Shown here in pieces: positions 44,701-55,765 of a DNA stretch of 64,000 bases. The stretch comes from Branchiostoma floridae (Eukaryota; Chordata; Leptocardii; Amphioxiformes; Branchiostomatidae). Within the stretch, counting starts at the first letter, position 1; each line of letters starts with the position of its first letter. Below the pieces are notes generated by a model that saw only the letters and a list, made by a program, of their open reading frames with translations, searched no databases and was not told the DNA's origin. The translations under genes and the position numbers were made by a program. The stretch is from positions 11,672,275 through 11,736,274 of the forward strand of contig NC_049984.1 of the NCBI RefSeq assembly GCF_000003815.2, given 5' to 3'.

Positions 44701-47700
44701 TCATTTCTCTCCAGGTGACGCCCCTATAAGAATTAGTAGTCAAGCGGAGAAAAACACGAGTAAGGAAAGAGTTTACAACAAGTACTGTGGCTACAGTTGT
44801 ATGGTTCTAGTGTACCATTCCACTCCAAGCAGATGTATCGAGGGAATAGACATTATCAAAAGGGCTAAGAGGTACCCAGATGGCCCCCGAAGACACTGTT
44901 TATTCCGTTGTAAACTGCTCCCTATACTAGATCTGCTTGGAGATTAGTTCCCCTTGCCATGAACTCTGCAAAGACGGACGTGTTTGGTAAGAAGGCCCAT
45001 TGCAGTAGAACCGAAAAGACGTGATTAGCTAATGACCTCTGGTTGCAGCTCAATCGTCCATGTTTTACCCCTTTCTTTAACCTAGCGTCAGATATAGATT
45101 TTCGAAAGGGCGTCGCCAGCAAGGAAATGGCCGCAGTGATCTGAGTTCTGGTATAGTATACAGTTAAGCCGGTGAAATAGGAGGTGCCAAAAACAGAATG
45201 AACATGACATTCAAATAGTGTATAGAAGTATGACCCTTGGCAAATACGCAATGGAAAAGTTATTGCGTCCAGGGAGCAGTATCGACCCCAGGATTCCAAT
45301 AATGTGAACTTGAGATATCATCATGACCCTAAGGAGGAATTGAGAAATGATTTGGAAACTAGCACTTATAGATGTGCGTGACTTACTTTCAGTCTTCTTG
45401 ATATGTAGTTGACGGCAGCGTATTCTATCAGAGCCAAGAAGACGAAGAGTTGGCAAACTAATAACCATACGTCTACGGCACGCACATACGACACCTCAGG
45501 CATTGGAATCGGCCTGCCGCTCTGAAAGGAAGATAAAAGTTCAGTCAGGAACTCTTTTGTTTTTGCACGGATGTCTCCTTGTGAAGATAGAACTGCTCTA
45601 TCAGATCTAGTGTTGGTAATGTCAGGTCAAAACTGTCTTGCCTGAAGGTCTGAAGGGGCATTTATAAGTTGAAAGGGGTGTGTTTTGCACGGGACAACGG
45701 GTAGAGATTAATTTTAGTCGGAAACTTACTAGATTTAAATAACTGTTTCATGCATTGAAGAATAAAATGTTGACTTCTTTTCCTATTTTCCCGTCCTACA
45801 TTTTCCTGTCATTTTAACATTTAGATTCAATCGCTTTTGTCCTAAGATATGTTTGCTTGGATACGCACAATGCAAGATCGAGGTACTTGGAAGATCGTAC
45901 TGGATCATATATTTGAGAGAAAAATAAGATACACAAGTTATCAAATATTTGGCCCTCATATTCTAATAAGCTGAAAACACCTCGAAGTTGAGATGGTTTG
46001 TCCACCTGTGTGATCATGGTGAGAACTGTGGTGACCCCAAGCGCAGTTCTGGCCGGTGAAGACTCGATGTTGATCCAGAAGGAAACCCATGACATGGCCA
46101 CGATACTGATGGACGGGATGTAGATCTGCAGCATGTGGTACGACAGACGCCGCCTCAAGCTAAACCTTAGCTCCGCCGTGGTGAACACCAGGTCACCTTC
46201 TGACACTGTATGGAAGGGCAGAAGTCATGCGGTGAAATTCATTTTTCCTGCTCAGCATCATTTTGCTATCATGACTCCTACCAATGATCTAACTATACTT
46301 TTAGATACAACTGTAGTTGTACTGTAGTGCTGGAATTAAGGTTTTATTACCTGTGTTACACAATGAGCGTGTTCACGGGTCCAACAGCGCAACCGCAGGT
46401 CAAAGGTAAAGGCCCGGAGCAAAACATGTCCGGGCGTCGTCATACAAATATACTAACGGAGGCCATGTACATATATATCCGGACATGTATAAAGCGAGAC
46501 AAGAACTCTACAAGTGCAGGTGTATTCGCCTTTGACTTGCGCATGCGCAGTTGGATCCTTGAACATGCTTATTCCATTGGGTAGATGTTTACTCCAGGCT
46601 AAGCAAAGTGACCTACGAGGTACTTGCAACGATCACATGATCTAAAAGAAATAAAATCATACCCATGAGGAGACCGAAGACACAATCTTCAGGTTTTCTG
46701 ACAGCTAACTCGTCTGTGCCGTTCTTGCACTCCCCGCCGAAATAGTTACAAGTCCGACACTGTTCCGTGGTAATCTTTTCTACACTGGTACACTGTGCTC
46801 GAAGACAATTTTCTGACTCCCGATAATCACAGGTGACCCCCTGGTAAACACAGATCAGTTCTGGAAGGTAAGAGACAATAACGATTTGGAACCGCATTAT
46901 CAAGAGCTCGAGCGACACCAAGTTACATTGTGGAATAGAACTAGTCAGTATTGCCCTGATGGAGACAGACGGTCACAGAAACGTCGGGTGTTGTCTATAT
47001 ATCATGGCTGTGAATAAGGAATCTTGTTATCCTGTAATTTTCCTACCTGAAATTACTCATGGAAGGAACAATGATTGTCTTTTGTTCGGTAGAAAACTTA
47101 TGACTAGGATCCTGCTGATGACCTATACTGGTCATCTACAGAGTACAATGCCAACAATGGCTGCTTTATGACACAGACGCAGATTACAGTAAGGTACTTC
47201 GCGTTGTCATCAACGCGTGTATGTCATCCGTGGCAGGGCAATTGCTCAGACAAAGATTACATCGGTTACCCATCTTGTTTCGTAATGCAGTTTCCCTAGC
47301 GCAATCTCTGTTAGGTCAAGATGGTGTGTTGAGCATTGTATCTGATGGCATATCACCATTCGTCACAAAAGTAAAGCACGAAAATTGCGGCTCTAAAGAT
47401 AGAAGCAGGCAAATCTGTTGTTCAAGCTGCCTACAGTTTTGGATGGCACTGTATTTGAGTCATACTTACCCGGATAAAGTAATGAATTGACGTAGGCGAA
47501 TGATTCTACCGTTTCCAGAGAGAGCTGAGAGTGTAACCCGGATGTACGCGTTACTATGGGCGTGTCACCTGGAAACCAGAAGGTCTCCCAGCCCCAAACA
47601 ATCTTCACTCCTCCACCTAATTTAAAAAAAACACACACAGAACAAATGGTAAAGTATCATAGAAACGAACCTTGCTTTGATGGCCTATAAAAACCTGCCT

Positions 47701-50700
47701 ACGAATGGCAACTTAATAGTTGATATTTTATCGATTTATCACTATCTAAATGGACTGGAATCATGGAAACGAACTAAACTTGTCATTGATGGACTATGAA
47801 AGCCAGCCTAAGGATTGCGATTTTGGAGTTGATATCTAATCGATTTATTTTTACCTGATTAACGAGGCAACGTCTCGCATCATAACCAATGAAAGCTGGA
47901 TCTATATGTTATTAAAAAGTGGTTTATCCTTATTTTCCATAGTGGATACTAGTGACCACCGACAGGAGTATATTGCCTAGTACTATAACAAACAGCTACC
48001 TAATAATGAATACATGGAAACAGGTCTCAAGGAATTTGTTACACCTTAGACAAAACCCAAAAGGCCATGATTACGTCAAGCATGTTGACTCTTGTTGGAG
48101 TCTTGGGCTAGCATTAGGGCAAAGTTGACCACGTCTGATTGCATTCCTCTGGAGGTCGAGAAAAATATCATGACCTGACCGTCGTTTCTGTCTACGCGTA
48201 ACTGCATCTTGTGTCAAGGTCCAAGGCTACAATGTGCCAAAAAAACTTCCATCCATCCAGATGGAATTTCATCTCCGGGAACAATAATGCTGATGCCATT
48301 CTATTAAGTTTGGTAGCAATAACTATACTTAATCAGAGCTTTAATTTCGATCATTCAAGGACTCTTCGGTAGTAGTTGCATTTCTAATGGTAACTGTAAG
48401 CTCATTGTTATCATCACTCATAAAGCGTAGTAAGCCTCAGTGATGGTTGTTTTGATCGAGGGAAAAAATGATCACCAACTTGACCTTGCGTGGTCATATC
48501 CATTGAGTCTACACGAGTTTCTAATGAAAAGGCCCAATGCAGTTTAAAATAGCCACGTGCACTACGGGATCAAACGTACACCACTTACCCCATGCCCCAA
48601 GAGCTATTCATCACTTTAAAGTCACGACCATAGAACTTCAGGAGACACCAAACCCGGGCGAAAATGGTCTTTTATTCAATAGTGTTTTTATCTATACTCA
48701 ATCTGTTGAAACCTTTGTGCAAAAGTTCTGAAAAAAATCCACCTCAGTGTCATACTCGATCACTGAAGCAGCAACTGCACGAGTCATTAATGCTATTCCA
48801 CAAGCCCAGATCTTGGGTAATCACAATTAGCCTTCTAATTTGTAAGTCGTATTCCAGATCCGAAACCGACCCCCTAAGGTAAACTCTGCCAGGAAAAGCA
48901 GGTTATTGGAGGACAAAATTAGAGATTCAAGAAATGCTTAAAAACAGCTTTAAGGGACTCCTGGGGGCGTCCTGCAGAAACCGATAAGAGAAAACTCCAC
49001 AGAATTAGAGTTCCCAGTCCAATTAGCACCGCTCCATGCGGCACGTGACCTACATGTGAAACTGTGTTTCTGGCGGCAACAAGCCTCATTAGCTCCTCCA
49101 AACCCACCAGACTAGACATAAAACGGCTATCCAAGAAGGCATCCTTGGCCATACTCTAGAACAAAGAATGAGTCTCAAATAAGAATAAGCTAATTATTCA
49201 AAGCTGATATTCCACACACTACTTCCATTAGTAATCAAACTGTCTAATAAGCAATCAAGACGTGACCAAAGTTAGAATGAAAGTTTGTAAATATATCTAG
49301 ACTAAAAGAGAATATTAATCACAGATCTCGGACAGATTTGACCGCGGGATATGCAAAGTGGAATACGTTTATCAAATTCAAAGAGGTCGCGGGATATGTG
49401 AAGTGGAGTCCGTTTATCCAAGATGGCGGCCACTTTTTCTCTACTCGTTATATTTTCAGTAGGTTGGGAGAGTTCATTCCCTCGACACTCGTGCCTAAAC
49501 GTTTCAACACACCTCCTCATAAAATCCCTTCTTTTGTGTTACCTGAGACAGGTCACCTTCATGGGCCGCATACGTTGCCAAAGTAATTTCGCAACTAATC
49601 TTGTTTTAAGCATTAGTCTTTTTCCAATCAATGCGAGCTAGTCCTAGTATTGGTGTCCTCTAAAGCCTGCTATGATGAAAGAGCATAGGAAGTGCACTCG
49701 AATTTTGAAGCGTGTTTCTTTCCTCTAGCATGTGATGTGACTAAACAATGTACTTACGATTTTGAATGAGCAGGCTGCACTTTTGATGGTCCAATGGATA
49801 GGCGTGAAGCTGCATCAAGCACGTTGCTTTTATCGTGAACCTGTGACATAAATGATTATTACGGGATGTAAAGAACCTGAGCCAATAACTGATGATGCCT
49901 GGCACTTATTTCAAGGCGTAATACGATTTACTGCATAGACATGCTGAGTTCCTCGGTATTACTGTCTCGCAAAAACCGCATTACCTAGCTGAACTTCTGA
50001 CGAACCTGTACTAACACAATAAAAGTTGCGTCTGGACGTCTGATTCTCCACATGCGCACACTTAGTCAAGGGGCTTGGAAAGAGCGGTTGCGTGGCTCTG
50101 GAACATCATGGCATTGATTTTGTGTTAGAGCCAGATTGCTGGAGTAGCCTCGGCTATCGAACAAAGGTTCAACAGATGTCATTTTAGTGGAAGAGCTTTG
50201 ATCCATAACACGCGAGATTGGATAGTTTGGACAAGCTCTCTCCTTACATCGTGTACATTCTAGGGGTTCTACTGGCTACGATAACATGTCAATACCTTTT
50301 TCGTAGAAGCCATACATGATGAGACAGAGGCCGAATCGGCCATCTTTTTACATTTAGTGTATAAAGCAACATAATCATCATCTAAGAAGGATGTGTATCT
50401 ACTCTATAACAATAAGGACATTCAACTAGAATAAGCTGCAGTTATCTGTACCATTGCATCATAAGCACATTTCCTTCACGTGACACACTGAGAGCAGAGG
50501 TGTAAGGTGTGCTCTCTTTCGCTACGACATCTATGGAGGGCTTCCAGATCTCCATCCCCTCCGGTATCGCCACGTGTTCGGACGTGATGTTAGCTAACCG
50601 CCCATCTCGCCACTGGCACCCCAGTATCAGGCTCAAATCAAAGTCCTGGACTCACAAGAAAGAACTGATGTTAGGTATTGCAACAGACGATGTAGCCTGA

Positions 50701-51356
50701 GTACTTTAGTATCCCATGTAACACAACTTAATTGCTGCATTTAGCCCACATGGGCAGGAACATGCAAATAAAGATCACCATTAAGTACTGTGTTATAAGT
50801 AGCTTTGAGTACCAGCAACTCGATTGTCACTGGCTTTTAACAGCAATTGACCGTTGGACGGGGGCCAAAGCTAATATGACTAGATTGAAAGCTACAGAAA
50901 ATGTTCATATGAGGCCAAGGAATATTCGCTAGCTTCATATCATTAATGTTTGCCAAATAGCTATGAAACAAGAGATACATGAAGAAGCCCAACGGATGTT
51001 AAGAGTTATAGTATGCAATACTTTATTTCTGGTTAAGGAGCTTATAAATTATTATTAAACACATGTATTACTAATGTAATCACATTGATCTGGTATAATC
51101 GACTCTAAGGAAAGATATTGCAATCTTTCATGCATCAAATATGGGAAAGTATATATGTTTATGCATGTCCATATGTATGTATGTATGTATGTATGTATGC
51201 ATGTGTGCATGCGTTTGTACGTTTATGGAATCACTTGGTCTCTTATTAAGCAAAATCTTTAACTTAAGAATTCAAATAACAGACTTACCATAGTTTTCTC
51301 CGAAAAGGCCCCTAAACTGTCGATGTAAATACTGCACACGACTTCAACTGGAGGAC
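41758..51356 (-). CDS. Anion-type Cys-loop ligand-gated channel subunit (glycine/GABA-A-like), N-terminus missing
   Basis: Exons, 5' to 3' on the minus strand: 51356-51289, 50645-50452, 49840-49758, 47616-47470, 46860-46663 (cassette), 46205-46006, 45521-45387, 42003-41758. Phases agree throughout and give 423 residues. In order: beta1 strand ([15 protein letters not shown]), loop A (IWKPSIDVV), sequon NITS, Cys-loop with C-x13-C ([15 protein letters not shown]), beta8-9, loop C, TM1, TM2 with the anion-channel motif PAR, Leu9' and ending MITQ, TM3 and TM4, ending QT*. It should form a pentameric chloride channel in the plasma membrane. The 68-bp and 83-bp exons equal the corresponding exons of vertebrate glycine receptor genes. 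Odd points: loop B lacks the usual aromatic GYT-like segment, loop C lacks the second GlyR disulfide, and the TM3-TM4 loop is short. Signal peptide and first exons were not found above 51356. Confidence 0.93.
42293..42365 (+). repeat. tRNA-like sequence, possible SINE head
   Basis: TGGCTAATGGTTAATGGCC resembles the A box/D-arm of Ser- or Leu-type tRNAs, and GCTCGAATCGTG about 40 bases later is a weakened B box. The spacing fits a class II tRNA with an extra arm. Acceptor pairing is not preserved, so this is a tRNA-derived repeat or pseudogene rather than a working tRNA. It lies in the last intron-to-exon region of the receptor gene, upstream of its final exon. Confidence 0.35.
42395..42540 (-). 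mobile_element. 3' tail of a CR1/L2-type LINE
   Basis: On the minus strand the text ends AATAAAGGTCTTCATTCATT with (ATTC)n repeats. A poly(A)-less 3' end made of short tandem repeats is typical of CR1/L2-group LINEs. The roughly 110 bp upstream (TACTTAGCTTGTTAGAAAGC on the minus strand) would be the 3' UTR. There is no coding part here. Confidence 0.45.
42541..43842. other. Receptor intron sequence, no feature recognised
   Basis: This is the middle of the 3.4-kb intron between the TM3 and TM4 exons. Phase 0 on both sides means an extra TM3-TM4 loop exon could be present without breaking the frame, but none with splice sites was found. Confidence 0.4.
43843..43966 (+). mobile_element. tRNA-derived SINE, copy 1
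   Basis: GTGTCACTGTATCTCAACTG, GTAGCAGCC, CTTACAGTTGATATCCTGGTT and the B-box-like GCGGTTCAATCCTGG are followed by TAGGGCATTTCAGTTGGG and CTACACCC. The same order of words occurs at 57069-57170. A-box and B-box spacing fits a tRNA-derived Pol III promoter. This copy lacks the longer body seen in the second copy. Confidence 0.65.
44025..44110 (+). repeat. Dispersed repeat, copy 2 (partner at 32943-33040)
   Basis: It shares AGAGTTTCAGCCCA(A/G)TAAAA, CTCTCAG(C/T)GCCAGGG and the CTGACCTC(C)GAAA end with the copy at 32943. Here it lies directly after the SINE at 43843-43966, inside the receptor intron, so the two may form one composite insertion. Confidence 0.65.
44421..44496 (+). repeat. Degenerate interstitial telomere-like repeat
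   Basis: About 75 bp of GGGTTA-type hexamers with substitutions: TAGGGTTAGGATTTGGGTTA, then GGATTAAGGC, TAGGGTTAAGG, TTAGGGTTAGCGTTAGCG, TTTGGGTTAGGGTTAG. At least five exact TTAGGG or GGGTTA units are present. It lies in the receptor intron between the TM3 and TM4 exons. The vertebrate-type telomere repeat is TTAGGG. It may equally be a simple-sequence array that arose locally. Confidence 0.7.
46361..46579. mobile_element. Foldback MITE in a receptor intron
   Basis: The left arm CAATGAGCGTGTTCACGGGT, CCAACAGCGCAACCGCAGGT, CAAAGG pairs with the right arm, which on the minus strand reads CAATGGAATAAGCATGTTCA, AGGATCCAACTGCGCATGCG, CAAGTCAAAGG. The arms are about 55-60 bp and flank a centre with GTACATATATATCCGGACAT. 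It sits between the Cys-rich cassette exon (46663) and the TM1 exon (46205). Transcribed as part of the intron, it would form a long hairpin. No protein is encoded and no clear target duplication was fixed. Confidence 0.7.
46663..46860 (-). CDS. Cysteine-rich cassette exon inserted in receptor loop C (phase 1-1, 66 codons)
   Basis: The acceptor is strong (GTCTCTTACCTTCCAG|AA) and the donor is ATGG|GTATGA. Entry phase 1 joins the G of the preceding exon (47470) to make Glu; exit phase 1 joins TG of the TM1 exon (46205) to make Val. Length is 198 bp, so inclusion or skipping both keep the frame. The product has eight cysteines spaced C-x6-C-x7-C-x4-C-x10-C-x2-C-x6-C-x14-C and a sequon (NGT), with no membrane segment, so it looks like a small disulfide-bonded extracellular module. 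In glycine receptor genes the intron at this place splits loop C, the flap that closes over the agonist. I know of no family member with such an insert and do not recognise the module. The alternative is an unrelated or nested exon that happens to fit. Confidence 0.75.
47655..47850 (+). repeat. Imperfect tandem duplication of about 100 bp in a receptor intron
   Basis: ATCATAGAAACGAACCTTGC, GATGGCCTATAAAAACC, GTTGATATTTTATCGATTTA (47657-47738) recurs as ATCATGGAAACGAACTAAAC, GATGGACTATGAAAGCC, GTTGATATCTAATCGATTTA (47761-47850). It lies upstream of the 147-bp beta8-9 exon on the minus strand. Confidence 0.75.
49343..49430 (+). repeat. Two tandem 45-bp units in a receptor intron
   Basis: CGCGGGATATGCAAAGTGGA, then TACGTTTATC at 49343, is repeated 45 bp later as CGCGGGATATGTGAAGTGGA, then TCCGTTTATC at 49388. 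There is no coding significance. Confidence 0.75.
51172..51212 (+). repeat. (ATGT)n microsatellite
   Basis: About eight to nine ATGT units with flanking ATGC variants. It lies in the receptor intron about 80 bp from the 51289 splice donor. Confidence 0.9.
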
Positions 51357-54300
51357 CTGAGGGATGAAAAACCACATGCGAAGTAAATGGCACCTTTAGC
51401 TGGGACGTTAATTGTCGTTGTTGGATTGACGACGACAGGGTTCGTAACAGAACCGAATACTTGGGCATCGTTCCATCTAACCAACAGCCCGTAAGAAAAT
51501 GAAATGGAACATTGTGCGTATTTTTCGTTTAGGCTTCTCATAAGTCACACAAATGTAGTCTGACGCTAGATCCCAATTGGAAAGCGTTAACCGAGTACAT
51601 TGGCAACTATGCTGAAGTTCCTGTGGCAGTGAGTGTATTCCTCGTGACATATTAGGTCTTGTATTCACGAACAGCTTGCCAGAATCACTTTGTAATCTTG
51701 ACTTGCATCAGAAGGTGGCAATGCATTTATAATTGTCAGCACTTCCTCAGGCTTAATCGTGAAGGCATTCAGAGTACTGCTGTTCCAGTGGTGGCAATCT
51801 TCTCGGGTCGTTGCTCACTGTTTTGCGACGTTTTAATAAAGCGACTGGACTGTCCACATGGCTTATCACGTTCGACCACTTTCACGAGGAAATTGCTCGG
51901 TCCCTTTTTTCTTCCGTATTCCACATCCCAGAACGAAGATCCCTGATCATTTCAGGAGCAAGCTTTTTCGTGATCATGTGTGTAACCTAAAAAATTTAAG
52001 ACAAAGCTGGACAGGCATCTGTCACTACAATCCTGTTAGTGTAACTTATCCTATAACATTTGAGTGACTCACAAAGAGCCACGTTCTGACTCCCCCTACA
52101 ACTCGTAATGAGAAAAGGTAAAAAAATGTAGTTAAGTGACCCAAATCTGTTCACCCTCTTCACCATAATCGTCCCTTTCACCCTTGTGATAACGATTTCC
52201 TTTTTATTTGGACCTACCTAATGTCCCATGGGCAAATCTCATTCGTTTCATTTTAGTGAGCTTTGGCGCGGATATGTCAGAACAACGAATATTCTCATCA
52301 AGTCTTCCTGACTAAACTAGGGCAACCATCTGGTATACAATGTCCCTGGTGTCATCTAAAAGACATGACTTGATATTTGGTTTGAAATATAGCGTCAGGT
52401 CATCCGTGATGAGAATGTCTTCGTATTTATTTGGGTATTCCCTTAGGAAGATGAATGGTAGAAATTCTAGGAACATGGGTCCCTGCTATATACCTTACAT
52501 AAATTCTTCAGGGACAGAAACTGACATCATTTCAGTCCAACAAATTGCAGACGTACTTACCAATGTTTGTCAACATTGTAGGTAATGCTCCCATTTAAAA
52601 TATTTCAGGAAGGAATAGTTTTTTAAATGGTAATTCTAAATTACCAGGCATATCATTAGTACCGAACTTTGTGTCTTTGTGTCTCATGCCCAGGTGTTGA
52701 TTAAACCTAATTACCTTATTTCCTCTTGTACAAAGTTTCCCATTAACATCATTACGCTTGGTTACCAATAACACGCATTCACCAATATCACGCATCACTT
52801 GTGATGCTTCTTTCTCGGACCGATAACGATTGGTAAGTCTCGGGACAACCGTTAGTTCTCAGGGGGGGAATTTGATAGAGAAGAATATCCACCCCACAGG
52901 ATGTTTCAATGGTACGCCGTTAATTAGAAGGTTTCTCTACATCACCTTGAAAGATGCCGTTTGCCCAGCAGAGTAACATTGGATTTCAATCAACACTGAA
53001 AGACTCATCAGACCTGGATACAAAGCAATGGTGATGTCCTACAGCTCCAGTAAAGTGGTCGCCAATGGGGTTAATGGGCCAGAAACGTCAGCACATGGTT
53101 CTATATACATTTCTCATCATTACTTCAACTTCAAACAACGCTATTACTGTCTAACCATGGAGATCCATTTCTATATCTAGCCAGGACATGTCAATATGTA
53201 TTCATGACATTTGTAGCTTGGGTCCCACCTTTCCTAGCGAACTGCCAGCGCTGTGGGTAACCACGGTTAACTATGGAGGATAGTACCATTGTCAATTGTA
53301 ATGTCAATTTGACTCGTCAATGCCAACTTGTGTGATTAAAACGAAATTAAACTGTCTAAAGGTTTTGCAAGCTCCATTAACCCCATGTCTAGCCACGTTT
53401 CTGGACAAGCAGGACATAATAGCTGTTTGGCGCGCCCACATTCACGTAAAGGTTTACACTTACGAGGTACAGAGCAGCCATTATGTTGTCCATGTAGTAA
53501 CTAGTAAGTGGTCAAAAATGGGTCGGCTTTAATGGAGTTTGAAGAGCCATTTGACCCCATGGCCGCCCAAATATGGCAAAACACAAACGCGTTGACACAT
53601 AACAATATGGCAGTATGTTATTTCAATGATGTTTGACACTTTCGGGTTATGTTTTTATATAACATTATATTCTATTGATAAGAAGTATTTACATCACACA
53701 GCTACTCTCGTACTTTTAGATAAACTGCTAGTTGTAACATATTGTTTAAACACTGACCGTTTCCAAAACCATATCCAGTTACTTGAGTAACTACTTTTTC
53801 GTGTATCTTGTTACCTTGATGTCTAACCTACATCGACGTATTGTTTAAACTTGCTGTTACAAGTGTTAGCTGCATATTTACTCCTACATGTTTAGCACTG
53901 GGTATTTGCATGCAGCGCGTGTAAGATAATCATAATTAACGGCCGGATTTGCACATGCAATCTCTTTCAGGCTTATTTCATTAAATCCTGAGAACGGCTC
54001 AATTATCGGTCTCAAGGCTATGTACCCAGCTTAAGGAGGTTAACGAGAAGCCGAATAAAGAAACCACATCCGTGAAACGCGCTTTCCTTCCGTCGATGTC
54101 TTGTGTGCCCTGGGTGTACTACTGAGCGGAACGTTAACAAGCAAGTGGGTGACCTAACAAACAATTTATGTTCAGCATATCAGAAACCATTCGTCAGCAT
54201 AGTCCTTCTTAGATTAGCTGTCACTTTGTATACTCTTCAACTCAAGCCGTTGAATGGGGACATGCAGTCACGGGGAGGGGGGTACAGCCATGTGCTTTAT

Positions 54301-55570
54301 ATGATATAAAAGGCGCCTTCTATGCTTCAGGGCTTAGAGGAGATACGGACGAACATTAAACCTTCATCATGTTCTCACTGGCCATGTAACGTCGAAGGTA
54401 ATTCTCCCCATTTGGAATGTAGACTTTCTGACGGCCCTGATGTTAAAACCTGGCGACATCATATTTTTAGAGAGAGTCTTGTGGTTATGAATGTACTTCA
54501 TATATATATCAACGGCGTCATAACCTGTTACAATAGTGCAGTGATTTGAAGACATAACAATTTATGTTGGCCAGATGGACCGCTAATAACTCTTTGCAAT
54601 AATTTGATCTTCATATACGGTTCATTTAGCTGCGAGGATATAACGCTACCCAATATCATTGTACCCGCATACCATAGGTTACAAGGCACGGAAATGGCAC
54701 ATTTTCATCGCAATAAACTCTGTGCAAGGAACCATTTCATTCTTGAGAGATGCGCCTTAAAACCCATAGACCCGGTGGCCTGTTATAAGACAGTAACTGT
54801 TCCGTCATGCTTCGCTTACAATGTGACAATAACAATACATCACGCCAGACATTAGGTTCAAGGGGAGGCATGCCATGGTTCAATATTTCCCGCACCGTCT
54901 GACTCAATAGCCGCGGGTAAAATCTGTCATAATGACTTTTTGGGGCTGACCTAGAATTGTCCATCAGTAGGAAATATTGCTTGCACATTAATGTAACCTT
55001 AATGCTTTAAGAGGTACGCATATCTACGAGCAAGTTGTGTAGCTAAGACCACAAGGAAGTAAATTTCTTTGATGACATCCGCGTACACATTGATTTTCGC
55101 AAGACAATTTCGTTGGGCTCTAATTGCAAGAGCCCTGAGTGTAGTTGCAAAAGTGACGCTAATGTGGTAGCATCCTGTACTTTTAGTGATACTAGTAAGC
55201 CACTTCTTGTGATGCCATGTTTTGTCATTTAGCCATCTTGTTTATTGCCCAGTCTTTTCTTCGTGCTCTCGCAGTTGGTTTGGAGTCTGCGGTGGATCTC
55301 ATCCGTAAATTCACATTCTGTAGCCCATACGTCGCACATATTGCGCTGAACATGTGTGATGGAGCGAAAACATCGCCTCTCGTGAGCATGACTCACGACA
55401 TGTTTTTGATTCGCAGTCCATGTCAAAATAAAAGGGAGAACGGTTTGTCAAATGAAGCTGCAGCTGCTGCATAAATTGAATCTTTCAGAACGCCTGAAAA
55501 CGTGGGTAAAGGGTACGCTTTTTGCATTTTGCGACTTGCAGTCGCAAAATGCCTTCTGGCCAGTGTAGTC
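51357..55570. other. Upstream receptor intron and intergenic stretch
   Basis: The 51356 acceptor (TTTTTCATCCCTCAG on the minus strand) implies at least one more 5' exon above this point, ending in phase 1, but none resembling a receptor N-terminus (a YD-x-R-x-R-P motif ending in Gly) was found. 53040-53570 has related words at its ends on opposite strands (CCAATGGGGTTAATGGGCC and, on the minus strand, GGCCATGGGGTCAAATGGC), possibly an old inverted-repeat element. Otherwise nothing is supported. Confidence 0.4.
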
Positions 55571-55574
55571 GCCG

Positions 55575-55632
55575 TTGTGATGTTGAGATGTTGTGATGTT
55601 GAGATGTTGTGATGTTGAGATGTTGAGATGAA
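55575..55632 (+). repeat. Short minisatellite, unit about 17 bp
   Basis: GTTGTGATGTTGAGAT is repeated about three and a half times (GTTGTGATGTTGAGATGTTG and so on). It lies about 65 bp upstream of a tRNA-like sequence. Confidence 0.9.
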
Positions 55633-55695
55633 CGGACCTGTTCAATCCATGCCAAACATTTGTATACCATATAAAACAGGCATTTCTTCAAAATG

Positions 55696-55765
55696 TTCGC
55701 ACTAGCGCAGTGGTAAAGTTTACGCATGCTAAACCAATGCACCCGGTTCGAATCCGGGGAGGTAG
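55696..55765 (+). tRNA. tRNA-like gene or pseudogene (possible tRNA-derived repeat)
   Basis: The T-arm is perfect: CCCGG-TTCGAAT-CCGGG (55742-55758), with B box GGTTCGAATCC. The A box TAGCGCAGTGG (55703-55713) is a good match. An anticodon-arm candidate GCAT-...-ATGC with loop CTAAACC gives anticodon AAA if T33 is placed normally. The D-stem partner and the acceptor stem pair poorly (TTCGCAC against GAGGTAG), so a working tRNA is unlikely. A run of T follows directly (55766 onward), as expected of a Pol III terminator. Most likely a tRNA pseudogene or SINE head. Confidence 0.45.

Noticed and set aside
46831-46843. Alternative acceptor TTTACCAG|GGGG for the Cys-rich exon
   Set aside because: Using it with entry phase 1 gives an immediate stop. 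The upstream acceptor at 46861 restores the frame and has a better pyrimidine tract.
51344-51668. Minus-strand frames with VRWNDAQVFG and SNWDLASDYICV that recall Cys-loop receptor beta strands
   Set aside because: They lie in other frames than the 68-bp exon and upstream of its strong acceptor at 51357. The order of motifs is wrong, and the conserved exon length and phases support the intron model.
54737-54988. Minus-strand frame with SHYDRFYPRLL, considered as the missing receptor N-terminal exon
   Set aside because: No donor in phase 1 after a Gly codon and no further similarity to receptor N-termini.
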